Source: Bacteroidales bacterium UBA5281 | Lineage (GTDB): Bacteria > Bacteroidota > Bacteroidia > Bacteroidales > Lentimicrobiaceae | Direction: 5' to 3' | Assembly: GCA_002410555.1 (NCBI GenBank) | Contig: DHSR01000047.1 | Location: 1-64,000, forward strand | Length of the DNA stretch: 64,000 bases | Shown: positions 9,820 to 19,250 of the stretch, one piece after another | How the letters are laid out: each line of letters begins with the position of its first letter | Position numbering within the stretch: position 1 is the first letter of the stretch | Notes under the pieces: model-generated | What the model was told of the DNA's origin: nothing | Seen by the model: the letters and a program-made list of their open reading frames with translations, nothing else | Database searches by the model: none | Translations under genes and position numbers: made by a program

Positions 9820-10227
9820 ATGAAGAAAAAATTAAGCGTAATTGGATTATTGGTCATGATGATGGCCATTGGATCAATGATGATTTCATGTGGTGGTGGA
9901 AAAAGTACGCCATCCAAGGCTGCCCTCGCTTTTACCGAAAACATTGAAAAGGGCAACTATGATGCTGCTTTCAATATGCTGCAGGGAGCAGATGAAGCTA
10001 CTGCCGAAGAAGAAGAAAAAATAAAAGCATTTTTAAGTGAGAGCCACAAAGAAATGAAAAACAAAGGAGGCATCAGCAACAAGGAAGTACTTTCGGAAAC
10101 CCTGAGTGACGATGGCACAACTGCTAATGTGGAGATGAAAGTTACTTATGGTGACGGCACAACCGATGAATCGGACACAAAACTGGTAAATATGGACGAC
10201 GGCTGGAAAATAAGCATGGAGAAATAG
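9820..10227 (+). CDS. Small lipoprotein, DUF4878-like
   Basis: A 135-residue lipoprotein. Signal peptide MKKKLSVIGLLVMMMAIGSMMISCGGG has a lipobox ending at Cys (MISC), so it is probably anchored by its lipidated Cys. The mature part (PSKAALAFTENIEKGNYDAAFNML...DGWKISMEK) has the helix-plus-beta-sheet pattern of DUF4878/NTF2-like lipoproteins, including the closing G-W-K-I strand. It follows the hydrolase gene by 24 nt, probably in one operon. Function unknown. Confidence 0.8.
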   Translation: MKKKLSVIGLLVMMMAIGSMMISCGGGKSTPSKAALAFTENIEKGNYDAAFNMLQGADEATAEEEEKIKAFLSESHKEMKNKGGISNKEVLSETLSDDGTTANVEMKVTYGDGTTDESDTKLVNMDDGWKISMEK

Positions 10228-10232
10228 CGGTA

Positions 10233-10303
10233 CAATTGCAAATATGATTTGTAATTGAAAGGGGATTTAATCTGTTATCCAATGGGCAGATTATTTCCTC
10301 TTT
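10233..10303 (+). terminator. Tandem hairpins after the lipoprotein gene
   Basis: First, a near-perfect palindrome CAATTGCAAAT / ATTTGTAATTG (10233-10257) with a 3-nt loop but no T-tract. Then a longer imperfect hairpin (AAAGGGGATTTAATCTG, 10258-10274, pairing with CAGATTATTTCCTCTTT, 10287-10303), which ends in TCTTTTCT and is the more likely terminator. Confidence 0.45.
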
Positions 10304-10384
10304 TCTATATCTATCAGATTTCACCTTCAATATTCCTTTTTTTTATTAGTTTTACCACCTGTTATTCATTAACACCTTTCAGGT

Positions 10385-11338
10385 ATGCATGAAGATTTAA
10401 TGCTTCTTGACCACATCCGGTTGAACTTTAGCCCTGCCAGCCTGCATCTGATGAACATCACCATTGGATTTATTATGTTTGGGGTAGCCCTTGAAATCCA
10501 ATGGAAACAATTCAGGAACATATTACTCAATCCGCGGAAAATTTTAATTGGACTGCTTTCTCAATTCTTTCTGCTTCCTGCAGTAACTTTTGGGTCGGTG
10601 CTCTTATTTGGTAAATTCATTACCCCTTCCGTGGCATTTGGCATGTTGCTGGTAGCCTCCTGCCCGGGAGGAAATGTGTCGAACTATATTTCAAGTGTGG
10701 CAAAAGTAAATGTGGCGCTTTCGGTAAGCATGACAGCCGCCGGCACCGTGCTTGCAGTCATCATGACTCCATTTAATTTTGCGTTCTGGGGAAAGCTATA
10801 TTCGGCCACTTCCCCTTTGTTGAGGCCTATACACATTGATGTAGGTGACATGTTCCTGACTGTTGTTATGCTTCTGGGGCTGCCGGTAGCCGCCGGGATA
10901 TTTTTCTCCAGGAAATGGCCCAACCTTACCCAGCGCATTGTAAAACCGGTGAAACAACTTTCACTACTTATTTTTGTGTTGTTTATTGTTATGGCATTCC
11001 GCAACAATTACAGCTATTTTATCAAATACATCAACTGGATACTTATTATTGTGCTGGTGCACAATTCACTGGCACTGTTAACCGGTTATCTCACGGCATC
11101 GGCTTTTAAACTTCCACGCATCGATCGCCGCACCATATCTATTGAAACAGGTATACAAAACTCCGGACTGGGGCTGGTGTTGCTCTTTAATCCCAAAATT
11201 TTCCCACCAGAAATCAACATGGGGGGTATGGCCTTTATTGCTGCCTGGTGGGGCATCTGGCACATCCTTTCAGGGCTTACACTCGCGTCATTCTGGTCGA
11301 AGGTAAGACCATTAAAGAAAATCCCTGTAGAAGCCTGA
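10385..11338 (+). CDS. Bile acid:sodium symporter (BASS) family transporter
   Basis: A 317-residue polytopic membrane protein with about nine to ten hydrophobic segments. Family features: the LMNITIGFIMFGVALEI opening helix, the VASCPGGNVSNYISSVAKVNVALS segment (GGN with the broken-helix sodium site), and a late ETGIQNSGLGLVLL motif matching the conserved E-x-G-x-Q-N block. The substrate cannot be read from sequence; bacterial members move organic anions such as pantoate or bile acids. It is followed after 19 nt by the acyltransferase gene, so the two may be cotranscribed. No strong promoter was seen; a TAGTTTTA element at 10347-10354 lacks a TTG partner. Confidence 0.85.
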   Translation: MHEDLMLLDHIRLNFSPASLHLMNITIGFIMFGVALEIQWKQFRNILLNPRKILIGLLSQFFLLPAVTFGSVLLFGKFITPSVAFGMLLVASCPGGNVSNYISSVAKVNVALSVSMTAAGTVLAVIMTPFNFAFWGKLYSATSPLLRPIHIDVGDMFLTVVMLLGLPVAAGIFFSRKWPNLTQRIVKPVKQLSLLIFVLFIVMAFRNNYSYFIKYINWILIIVLVHNSLALLTGYLTASAFKLPRIDRRTISIETGIQNSGLGLVLLFNPKIFPPEINMGGMAFIAAWWGIWHILSGLTLASFWSKVRPLKKIPVEA

Positions 11339-11357
11339 GTAAGGACAACCGCCCGTA

Positions 11358-12701
11358 ATGAAAAAGAAAGCTCCTGTTATGGTGCCCCGAAATATTTCCC
11401 GGACCTCCCCGGGATACTTGCTATTATATGGGGTGGCAAAAATTTTTTTCAGGTTGTTTTACCGTCGTTTTATTGTACTTAACCGTAGTTTTGTTCCCCA
11501 CGGCGAGCAATTGATTTATGCATCCAACCACCAGAATGCCTTGATGGATGCCCTGGCCATGCTTTTTGCAGCACGCAGACCCGTAGCTTTCCTGGCCCGG
11601 GCTGATATGTTCCAAAAACCTTTCGTTGCCAGCCTGCTCCATTTTTTAAAAATAATGCCAATTTTCAGACCACGCGATGGTATGGAGAATATGGATGCCA
11701 ATTATGAAGTTTTTCAGGCAACAGCCCGTTTGTTAAAAACAGGTATGCCCATTGCACTTCTGCCGGAGGGTACACACAGCCCGATAAAAAAATTGCAGCA
11801 ACTAAAAAAGGGAGTGTGCCGCATCGCATTTCAGGCAGCCGAAGCCCAGCATTTTGAAGCTGATATTTATATTATACCCACCGGAATTGATTTTACCAGC
11901 TATTCCAGGGCAGGCACAGATTTATTGCTTATTTACGGCCCTCCTATAAATGTCGCTCAATATTATCCGCTCTACCGCGAGAATCCTCAAAAAGCCATCA
12001 ATGCACTTATTCAGCATCTGGCTGATGAAATCAGAAAACTGATGATTCATATTGAAGATGAGGCCAATTATACAACCATTCAACATGTAATTTCCCTGTT
12101 TGCTTCGGATGATAAGCGCTATGCCAACTTCATGAAGGCCCGTAAAATTATTCATCTGTTGCACAAAAGCCCCGACAAAGTGGTAAGAATGAATGCCCTA
12201 ACGGAACTTATTGATGCTTACCAGCAACTGCTCTATGCCGGCGGATTCAGGGACACGAACGTGAGAAAGTCGTACTCTTTTCCGGCCTTAATGCTCCGGC
12301 TGATAATGGCGTTACTGGTGCTTCCATTTGCTCTTGCTGGTGCAATAATCAATTATATTCCCTATAAGTTTCCCACACTTATTTCAAAAAATGTAAAGGA
12401 CAAGCAATTTGTAAGTTCCGTAAATTATGGGGTCGGACTGGTTGGCTTTCTGCTTTGGTATATAACTCTGGCCATCATTGTATTAGTGAGCTTTAAGTCT
12501 GTTCTGGTGCTTTTATTGCTACCGCTTGCTGCCGCCCTTGGCCTGTTTGCCTTTTATTATTATCTCGCTTTAAAGAAATTGAAAGGCGGTTTTAATTATT
12601 TCCGCTTCCGCAGATATAATCCTGCCGGGCATCATCATCTCCTTCGGATCAGAGATGCCATTATTGCACTCGTTCCCACCGAAAATCTGAAAAAAGAATA
12701 A
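11358..12701 (+). CDS. PlsC-family glycerolipid acyltransferase with C-terminal membrane region
   Basis: A 447-residue protein. The N-terminal half is a PlsC/LPLAT acyltransferase: NHQNALMD is motif I (HX4D, catalytic His and Asp), FLARADMF motif II, and LLPEGTHS motif III. It would transfer an acyl chain to a lysophospholipid or related acceptor at the inner membrane face. After about residue 310 there are hydrophobic segments (LIMALLVLPFALAGAIINYIP, YGVGLVGFLLWYITLAIIVLV, and a VLLLLPLAAALGLF segment), making it much longer than standard PlsC (about 240 residues). This layout is common in Bacteroidota, and the exact substrate is unknown. The weak A/T-rich inverted repeat near its stop (12690-12718) might act as a terminator. 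Confidence 0.82.
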   Translation: MKKKAPVMVPRNISRTSPGYLLLYGVAKIFFRLFYRRFIVLNRSFVPHGEQLIYASNHQNALMDALAMLFAARRPVAFLARADMFQKPFVASLLHFLKIMPIFRPRDGMENMDANYEVFQATARLLKTGMPIALLPEGTHSPIKKLQQLKKGVCRIAFQAAEAQHFEADIYIIPTGIDFTSYSRAGTDLLLIYGPPINVAQYYPLYRENPQKAINALIQHLADEIRKLMIHIEDEANYTTIQHVISLFASDDKRYANFMKARKIIHLLHKSPDKVVRMNALTELIDAYQQLLYAGGFRDTNVRKSYSFPALMLRLIMALLVLPFALAGAIINYIPYKFPTLISKNVKDKQFVSSVNYGVGLVGFLLWYITLAIIVLVSFKSVLVLLLLPLAAALGLFAFYYYLALKKLKGGFNYFRFRRYNPAGHHHLLRIRDAIIALVPTENLKKE

Positions 12702-12997
12702 TAGAATTATTTCTTTTGCTCAATGCATTTCCGTCCTTAAACTCCTGAGTGCACGGATTAAGCTGAGCATACTCTTCACTGGAAAATAATCCACCAATTT
12801 GTAACTTTTTAAGAGTTAAAACATCAAATGTGTGGTTGCACGTTGCCGCACAGCCATTGTTGCAAAACCGGACAACAAAAGGAAGGGTAGCCCGCGAATA
12901 CGAAAGCTTTGTGCCTGTTATTCAACACTTTGCAATACTGGCACAATTCCTGTCATTACAGGGAAAAATACTGAATAATCACGACTAATTTTGAACG

Positions 12998-13693
12998 ATG
13001 ATACGTCTTACCAACATTCACAAATCTTATGTTACCGGCAGCAACTCCCTGCATGTGCTAAAGGGTATTGATCTGAAGATAGAGCAAGGTGAATTTGTTT
13101 CCGTCATGGGATCTTCGGGTTCCGGTAAGTCTACCCTGCTGAATATATTGGGAATTCTCGACAATTATGATTTAGGAGATTATTATCTTGATGGTACCCT
13201 CATCCGCAGTCAAAGTGAAACCAGATCAGCGGCTTTACGAAACCGTTATATTGGTTTTGTTTTTCAATCGTTTAATCTTATCTCCTTTAAAAATGCACTG
13301 GAAAATGTGGCTTTGCCGCTGTATTATCAACAGGTGCCGCGCAAGAAACGCAACCGCATCGCCCTGGAATATCTGGAGCGCATGGGTTTGAAGGATTGGG
13401 CAGAACATATGCCCAATGAACTTTCGGGAGGACAAAAACAACGCATCGCCATTGCCCGGGCAATGATTTCAAAACCGAGAGTAATTCTGGCCGATGAACC
13501 TACCGGGGCGCTGGATACCGCCACCTCTTACGAAGTAATGCAACTCATTAAAGAAATCAACACAGAAGGCATAACCGTAATCCTGGTAACCCATGAAAAT
13601 GACATTGCACATATGACCAAGCGCATTATCCGCCTCAGAGACGGGCTGATTGAAAGTGAAGTACTTAACGGTAAACCTCCGATAATAAACTAA
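12998..13693 (+). CDS. ABC exporter ATP-binding protein, MacB/LolD type
   Basis: A 231-residue nucleotide-binding subunit. Walker A GSSGSGKST, Q-loop FQSFNLI, signature LSGGQKQR, Walker B VILADEPTGALD and the H-loop VTHE are all intact, and the order and length fit the MacB/LolD/FtsE class. It is first of a four-gene operon (ATPase, two permeases, adaptor), with 15 nt to the next gene. TAATTTTG at 12986-12993 fits the -7 element and lies only 5 bp before the ATG, which would give a leaderless message, but no TTG sits 19 bp upstream, so the promoter is unsure. Confidence 0.92.
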   Translation: MIRLTNIHKSYVTGSNSLHVLKGIDLKIEQGEFVSVMGSSGSGKSTLLNILGILDNYDLGDYYLDGTLIRSQSETRSAALRNRYIGFVFQSFNLISFKNALENVALPLYYQQVPRKKRNRIALEYLERMGLKDWAEHMPNELSGGQKQRIAIARAMISKPRVILADEPTGALDTATSYEVMQLIKEINTEGITVILVTHENDIAHMTKRIIRLRDGLIESEVLNGKPPIIN

Positions 13694-13708
13694 TCAAAAA
13701 CCTACTCC

Positions 13709-14941
13709 ATGTTTGACCGCGATAAATGGCAGGAAATTTTCAGTACCATAAAAAAGAACAAGCTCAGGACCTTCCTGACCGGTTTTAGCGTGGCCTGGGG
13801 TATCTTTATGCTTATTATACTGCTGGGGTCAGGCAAGGGCCTGCAAAACGGAGTAAGCAAAGAATTTGATTCATCAGCAACCAATACCATCTGGGTTTGG
13901 AGTGGACAAACCAGCCTGCCCTACAAAGGCATGAAACCGGGCAGAAATATTCAGCTCGAGAACAAGGACTACGATGAAGTAAAAACATCTGTAAAAGGTA
14001 TTGATAAAAGTTCTTCACGTTATAACATTTGGGGAAATAACATTCTTTCGTACAAGAAACAAAATGGCAGCTTCAACATCAGAAATGTGTATCCCGACTA
14101 TGCCGACATCGAAAAGCTCGTTATTGTTAAAGGTAGGTTTATTAATCACCCTGACATTGAGCATTATAGAAAAGCCACCACCATCAGCACACAGGTAGAA
14201 GATGCCTTGTTTAAGGGGGAAGACCCCATTGGAAAGTACATCAATGTAAATGGTGTGCCTTTTAAAGTAGTGGGTATATTTACCGATGATGACAGCCGCG
14301 ATGACAACATGCGCACCATCTATTTGCCTATCTCCACTGCACAGCGTGTATTTTCAGGCGACAACCGCATCAATACCATTGCCATAACCGTGGGTGATGC
14401 CTCGGTGACTGAAAGCAAGGAAATTGAAAAGGAAGTACGTACAAAACTGGCTACATTACACAAATTTGATCCAGAGGATCCCCGGGCCATTTTCATCTGG
14501 AACAGTTTAGAAGAATTTCAAAAATTTATGCGCTTGTTTGCCGGCATTCAGTCGTTTATCTGGATCATTGGTTTCGGAACCATTGTTGCCGGCATTGTTG
14601 GTGTAAGTAACATTATGATGATTGTTGTGAAGGATCGCACCAAAGAAATAGGCATACGCAAAGCAATGGGCGCTACCCCTTTCAGCATCGTAAGTCTCAT
14701 TCTTCAGGAAGCGGTATTGATTACCTCTTTTGCCGGTTATATCGGATTGGTTATGGGGGTGGTGGTACTCGAAACCGTGGGAAAAAACATCGAATCAAAG
14801 TTTTTCTCTCAACCTTCCGTTGATTTGCAAGTTGCAGTTTATGCTCTGGTGCTGCTTGTATTTTGTGGTGCACTGGCCGGATTTATTCCAGCCAGACGGG
14901 CAGCAGCCATAAAACCAATCGAGGCACTCAGGGATGAATAA
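13709..14941 (+). CDS. MacB/FtsX-type ABC permease, subunit 1
   Basis: A 410-residue permease. One N-terminal membrane helix (LRTFLTGFSVAWGIFMLIILLG), a large periplasmic MacB-PCD-like domain (about residues 45-260), and three C-terminal helices with the FtsX signature (SNIMMIVVKDRTKEIGIRKAMGATP) and the end motif FIPARRAAAIKPIEALR. It partners the ATPase just upstream. It is clearly paralogous to the next gene (same length class, nearly identical first 40 residues), so the exporter is probably a heterodimer. Confidence 0.9.
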   Translation: MFDRDKWQEIFSTIKKNKLRTFLTGFSVAWGIFMLIILLGSGKGLQNGVSKEFDSSATNTIWVWSGQTSLPYKGMKPGRNIQLENKDYDEVKTSVKGIDKSSSRYNIWGNNILSYKKQNGSFNIRNVYPDYADIEKLVIVKGRFINHPDIEHYRKATTISTQVEDALFKGEDPIGKYINVNGVPFKVVGIFTDDDSRDDNMRTIYLPISTAQRVFSGDNRINTIAITVGDASVTESKEIEKEVRTKLATLHKFDPEDPRAIFIWNSLEEFQKFMRLFAGIQSFIWIIGFGTIVAGIVGVSNIMMIVVKDRTKEIGIRKAMGATPFSIVSLILQEAVLITSFAGYIGLVMGVVVLETVGKNIESKFFSQPSVDLQVAVYALVLLVFCGALAGFIPARRAAAIKPIEALRDE

Positions 14942-14971
14942 CTTTTACAAAACAAGTAATCCATAAATAAA

Positions 14972-16237
14972 ATGTTTGATCTGGACCGCTGGCAGGAAAT
15001 AATGAGTACACTGAAGAAAAACAAGCTTCGCACCTTCTTCACAGCATTTGGTGTTTTCTGGGGTATATTTATGCTCGTAATCATGCTGGGTTCAGGTACC
15101 GGATTAAAAAATGGGGTAACCAGTGATTTTGGTGACTTTGCTACCAACAGCGTATTTATGTGGAGCCGCACCACCACCATGCCTTACAAAGGGTTTCCAC
15201 GCGGACGCCGGTTTAATTTCAGAAATGATGATATTGCTGTGCTGAAACGGGAAATTCCGGAAATTGATATTCTATCACCCCGTAATCAGGGTGGAGGACG
15301 CCGCGAAGGCAACAATGTGATCAGGGGCTACAAATCAGGTGCGTTTTCTGTTATGGGCGATTATCCCGAATGGAACCTTATTGATCCGGTAAATATTTTG
15401 AACGGGCGCTTTTTAAATCATGCCGATATCACTGAAAAACGCAAAGTGGCAGTCATTGGAAATAAAGTTCATGAAGTTCTGTTCAGGCCCGGTGAAGATG
15501 CCATTGGTCAATACATTCAGATTCAGGGCATTTTCTTTCAGGTTATCGGAGTGTTTAAACCCGGACAGTCGGGAGTGGGTTTTGGAGGTGACAAGGAACA
15601 AACAATTTTTATTCCCCTCACCACTTTTCAGCGTATCTATAACTGGGGCGACATCATCGGTTGGTTTGCCTTTACATCCAAACCCGGCGTGCCTGCATCA
15701 CTGGTTGAAGAAAAAGCTGCTGCATTACTTAAACGCCGTCATTCGGTTTCCCCTCAGGACACCCAGGCTTTAGGCTCGTTTAACCTTGAAAAAGAATACA
15801 ATCAAATGAATGGTTTGTTTCAGGGCATCAATGGTTTGATATGGGTGGTGGGTATAGGTACCCTGTTGGCAGGCGTAATCGGTATAAGCAACATTATGCT
15901 GGTAATTGTGAAAGAACGCACCAAAGAAATCGGAATTCAACGTGCCATTGGCGCAAATCCCTGGAACATCATCAGTCAGATCATGACTGAATCGGTATTC
16001 CTTACCGTATTTGCCGGATACGTTGGGTTGGTAATCGGCGTGGGTATCCTTGAAGTGGTAAATAACCTGTTATCAGCCACCGGGGAAAGTTCAAATATGT
16101 TTAAAAATCCGAATATTGATTTTAATATGGCCATTACCGCCCTGGCAATCCTGGTTTTTTCAGGAGCTGTGGCAGGATTGATTCCGGCCCGTAAAGCGGT
16201 AAGCATCAAGCCCATTGATGCACTCAGATATGAGTAA
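14972..16237 (+). CDS. MacB/FtsX-type ABC permease, subunit 2
   Basis: A 421-residue permease with the same plan as its neighbour: N-terminal helix (LRTFFTAFGVFWGIFMLVIMLG), a periplasmic domain, and an FtsX core SNIMLVIVKERTKEIGIQRAIGANP ending IPARKAVSIKPIDALRYE. It differs mainly in the periplasmic domain, which has Gly/Arg-rich inserts (RNQGGGRREGNN), as expected if the two subunits make different contacts with the adaptor or substrate. It lies 30 nt after subunit 1 and 33 nt before the adaptor gene. Confidence 0.9.
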   Translation: MFDLDRWQEIMSTLKKNKLRTFFTAFGVFWGIFMLVIMLGSGTGLKNGVTSDFGDFATNSVFMWSRTTTMPYKGFPRGRRFNFRNDDIAVLKREIPEIDILSPRNQGGGRREGNNVIRGYKSGAFSVMGDYPEWNLIDPVNILNGRFLNHADITEKRKVAVIGNKVHEVLFRPGEDAIGQYIQIQGIFFQVIGVFKPGQSGVGFGGDKEQTIFIPLTTFQRIYNWGDIIGWFAFTSKPGVPASLVEEKAAALLKRRHSVSPQDTQALGSFNLEKEYNQMNGLFQGINGLIWVVGIGTLLAGVIGISNIMLVIVKERTKEIGIQRAIGANPWNIISQIMTESVFLTVFAGYVGLVIGVGILEVVNNLLSATGESSNMFKNPNIDFNMAITALAILVFSGAVAGLIPARKAVSIKPIDALRYE

Positions 16238-16270
16238 CTTTAATTTCAACTAACTAAAGATCAACTTAAA

Positions 16271-17368
16271 ATGAAAAAGGCATTTAAGATTTTAATCGGC
16301 GCAATTATACTGTTCATTTTTGCAGGAACCATTGTGTACCTGTATAGAAAATCTCAGGCAAAGCCAGTAGTTTTTGAGACCTCGGTGGCAACGGTTACCA
16401 ATATTATAAAGAAAACAGTAGCTACAGGAAAAATTGTTCCACGAAAGGAAATAGAGATAAAGCCAAGAATTTCGGGCATTATTGCGGAGATTTATGTAGA
16501 GGCTGGCGATAAGGTAAAAGTTGGGGATATGATTGCCAAAATACGTATAATTCCAAATATGATCAACCTGAATGAAGCTGAATCGCGACTTGACCGGGCC
16601 AGAATCAGTCTGGAAGATGCCAGTATGAATTACGATAGACAAAAAACACTTTTTGAAGGCAAGGCCATCGCAGCGGCTGAACTTCAGAATTATGAGGTGG
16701 CCCTGAAAAATGCACGGCAGGATGTAATTACAGCCGAAAACAACCTCCAACTGATCCGTGAAGGCATAACCCGTAGTGCCGGCTCAGCCAGTAATACCAT
16801 CATTCGCTCCACCATTGCAGGCATGGTACTTACAGTGCCCGTGGAAGTGGGCAACTCAGTAATTGAAAGCAATACCTTTAATGATGGAACTACCATTGCC
16901 ACTGTTGCCGATATGGGCGAAATGATCTTTAAGGGAAAAGTGGATGAATCCGAAGTGGGTAAACTACACGAAGGCATGGGACTAAACCTCACCGTGGGTG
17001 CCATTGATACAGAAAATTTCTCGGCCAGGCTGGAACACATTTCACCCAAAGGAGTAGAAGAAAACGGCGCCATTCAGTTTGAAATACGGGCAGCCGTTTC
17101 CCTTAAAGACAGCGTGTTTATCCGCGCAGGTTATAGTGCCAATGCCGACATTGTACTTGAACGTCGCGACAGCGTATTGGCTGTGCAGGAAAGCCTGGTT
17201 AAATATGAAGGAGATTCCGCCTTTGTGGAAATTGAAACAGCCCCTCAAACCTTTGAAAAACGCTGCATCAAAACTGGCCTCAGCGATGGAATAAATGTTG
17301 AAGTGCTTCAGGGCCTAAGCAAAAAGGATAAGATAAAGCTTCAAAATAGTGGTAATCGAACAATTTAG
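16271..17368 (+). CDS. MacA-like periplasmic adaptor (HlyD/RND membrane-fusion family)
   Basis: A 365-residue protein with an N-terminal signal anchor (FKILIGAIILFIFAGTIVYLY), then the lipoyl half-motif (GKIVPRKEIEIKPRISGIIAEIYVEAGDKVKVGD), an alpha-helical hairpin (about residues 100-160), the second lipoyl half (IIRSTIAGMVLTVPVEVGNSV) and beta-barrel and membrane-proximal domains. It would link the MacB-like permeases to an outer-membrane TolC-type channel; none is encoded here, so a shared channel is implied. Position at the operon's end, after the permeases, is the reverse of E. coli macAB. The gene converges on the permease gene ending at 17378. Confidence 0.88.
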   Translation: MKKAFKILIGAIILFIFAGTIVYLYRKSQAKPVVFETSVATVTNIIKKTVATGKIVPRKEIEIKPRISGIIAEIYVEAGDKVKVGDMIAKIRIIPNMINLNEAESRLDRARISLEDASMNYDRQKTLFEGKAIAAAELQNYEVALKNARQDVITAENNLQLIREGITRSAGSASNTIIRSTIAGMVLTVPVEVGNSVIESNTFNDGTTIATVADMGEMIFKGKVDESEVGKLHEGMGLNLTVGAIDTENFSARLEHISPKGVEENGAIQFEIRAAVSLKDSVFIRAGYSANADIVLERRDSVLAVQESLVKYEGDSAFVEIETAPQTFEKRCIKTGLSDGINVEVLQGLSKKDKIKLQNSGNRTI

Positions 17369-17377
17369 CTTACAAAC

Positions 17378-19153
17378 CTATAGTTTGGCTGATCCGGATG
17401 TGTTTTTTTCAACCACAAGTTTACTGTGCCTGTTTCCGTAAACAAAATACAAAACCAGCCCGATAATCAGCCATATTAAAAACCTCAGCCAGTTGGTGAT
17501 TCCCAACTGCGACATGAGATAGAAATTGGCCAGTAAGCCCAGTGCCGGAATCAGGGAGAGTTCATGCCTTATGGCCAGATAAGTTACCGTTATGGCCACA
17601 ATAAGAAAGGAGAAATGCGGAATTTTATGTTTAATCACGTCCCAAAATGACTCTCCTGCCAGCCGTTGGAAATCAAATACTGACTTAAGGTCAGCGGGAT
17701 CAAGCTTCATCAGGAGCAAGATTACACCCAGCCAGATAACGGGCAACCAATATCGGCTGTTGGCATAAGGCACCCTGAATTTTCCTGTACCACGTCTGCC
17801 CAGATTCCCGACCGCTTCCTTTTTTCCGTCAAGAATAAGTATCCCGCCCGAAACCAAAACGAAAGCAAACAGTGTACCGATACTGGTGAGATCAGTAACT
17901 TCGGTAAGGTTCATAAAGAGCGTGGGTACAGCCACCAATATGCCGGTAACGATGGTAGAAAATGCAGGGGTATGGTAACGGGGATGCAGCCGTGAAAATA
18001 TAGGGGGCAACAAACCATCCCGGCTCATACTCATCCATATACGGGGCTGTCCGATTTGAAAAACCAGCAACACACTGGCCATAGCAATTACAGCACTCAG
18101 GGCAATGATACCCGAAAAACCGGGAAGATTCAGCTTACTGAATACATAGGCCAGTGGATCGGAAACGCCAAGCAAATGATAGCTTACCATGCCTGTTAGC
18201 ACCAGACTGATGGCTACATAAAGTATTGTGGTGATGACCAGTGAATAAATCATAGAACGGGGAAGATCCCGCTGAGGATTTTTACATTCCTCTGCCGTTG
18301 TTGAAATCGCATCAAAACCGATATAGGCAAAAAAGACTCCCGATACGCCTTTTAAAACGCCACCAATACCATTGGGTGCGAAGGGACTCCAGTTGGACGG
18401 ATTCACATAAAAAGCACCCACCCCAATAACCATCAATAAAATAGCTAATTTTAATAAAACCATAATGTTGCTTGCCTTTTTTGATTCTCGTATTCCCCTG
18501 TATACCAACCAGGTAATAAAAACCACTATCCCAAAAGCGGGGATATCAGCAATTAATCTGAAACCTCCTAAGGAAGGTGCAGTATTCCATGCCCGATATG
18601 CTTCGGCCAGTTCACCAGGCAAAGCGGAAAACCCTGTGCCCTGAGCCATAAGCACGGAAGCTTCTTTAAATCCCCGGGAAGCACTCAGATAATCAATGGC
18701 CAAAAAATCGGGAATATAAATGCCAAAACCCTGAAGCAAGCCACAGAAGTAACCCGACCATGAAATAGCTACCGCAATATTGCCAACGGCGTATTCCATT
18801 ATCAGGTCCCAACCGATAATCCAGGCAACCAATTCACCAAAGCTGGCATAGGCATAAGTATAAGCACTTCCGCTAAGCGGGATGGAGGAGGCAAATTGCG
18901 CATAACACATGGCAGAAAAGCCACAAGCGATGGCCGAAAAAATAAAAAGTAATGAAACAGCCGGGCCTCCAGCGGCAGCAGCATTGCCAATGGTGCTAAA
19001 TATGCCGGCACCAACTATGGCTGCAATTCCAAAAGCCGTAAGATCACGAACATTTAAATCCCTGCGCATATGCGCTCCGGCCTGCCGTTCAGTCTGAGCT
19101 GTGGCAAGGATATGTTCTACCGACTTTCTTCTGAAAAGCGTATCGAATCGCAA
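17378..19153 (-). CDS. APC-superfamily amino acid permease (cationic amino acid transporter type)
   Basis: A 591-residue polytopic protein with about 14 hydrophobic segments. The N-terminal part RRDLNVRDLTAFGIAAIVGAGIFSTIG carries the GxGIF motif of TM1 in APC transporters, and YAYASFGELVAWIIGWDLIMEYAVG and FFAYIGFDAISTTAEECKNPQRDLP are CAT-family blocks. It probably imports amino acids; the substrate is inferred by family only. TTG at 19153 is taken as start because the conserved LFRRKSVEHIL opening needs it and no in-frame ATG lies between the upstream stop and it; the first ATG (residue 29) would remove that opening. A TATATTTG -7 element (minus strand 19181-19174) ends 20 bp upstream, without a good -33. 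Confidence 0.87.
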   Translation of the reverse strand: MRFDTLFRRKSVEHILATAQTERQAGAHMRRDLNVRDLTAFGIAAIVGAGIFSTIGNAAAAGGPAVSLLFIFSAIACGFSAMCYAQFASSIPLSGSAYTYAYASFGELVAWIIGWDLIMEYAVGNIAVAISWSGYFCGLLQGFGIYIPDFLAIDYLSASRGFKEASVLMAQGTGFSALPGELAEAYRAWNTAPSLGGFRLIADIPAFGIVVFITWLVYRGIRESKKASNIMVLLKLAILLMVIGVGAFYVNPSNWSPFAPNGIGGVLKGVSGVFFAYIGFDAISTTAEECKNPQRDLPRSMIYSLVITTILYVAISLVLTGMVSYHLLGVSDPLAYVFSKLNLPGFSGIIALSAVIAMASVLLVFQIGQPRIWMSMSRDGLLPPIFSRLHPRYHTPAFSTIVTGILVAVPTLFMNLTEVTDLTSIGTLFAFVLVSGGILILDGKKEAVGNLGRRGTGKFRVPYANSRYWLPVIWLGVILLLMKLDPADLKSVFDFQRLAGESFWDVIKHKIPHFSFLIVAITVTYLAIRHELSLIPALGLLANFYLMSQLGITNWLRFLIWLIIGLVLYFVYGNRHSKLVVEKNTSGSAKL

Positions 19154-19250
19154 AGGCCATGAATTTTATCCGTCAAATATAGGATAATAATTTTTTTCTC
19201 CGGTGAATAAGCTGCAACAATGTGCCAAATTGTGGTGTTATTATAGCAGT

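Noticed and set aside
12986..12993. Leaderless promoter for the ABC ATPase gene
   Set aside because: The -7 element is good but the -33 position reads AAA; not strong enough to list as a feature.
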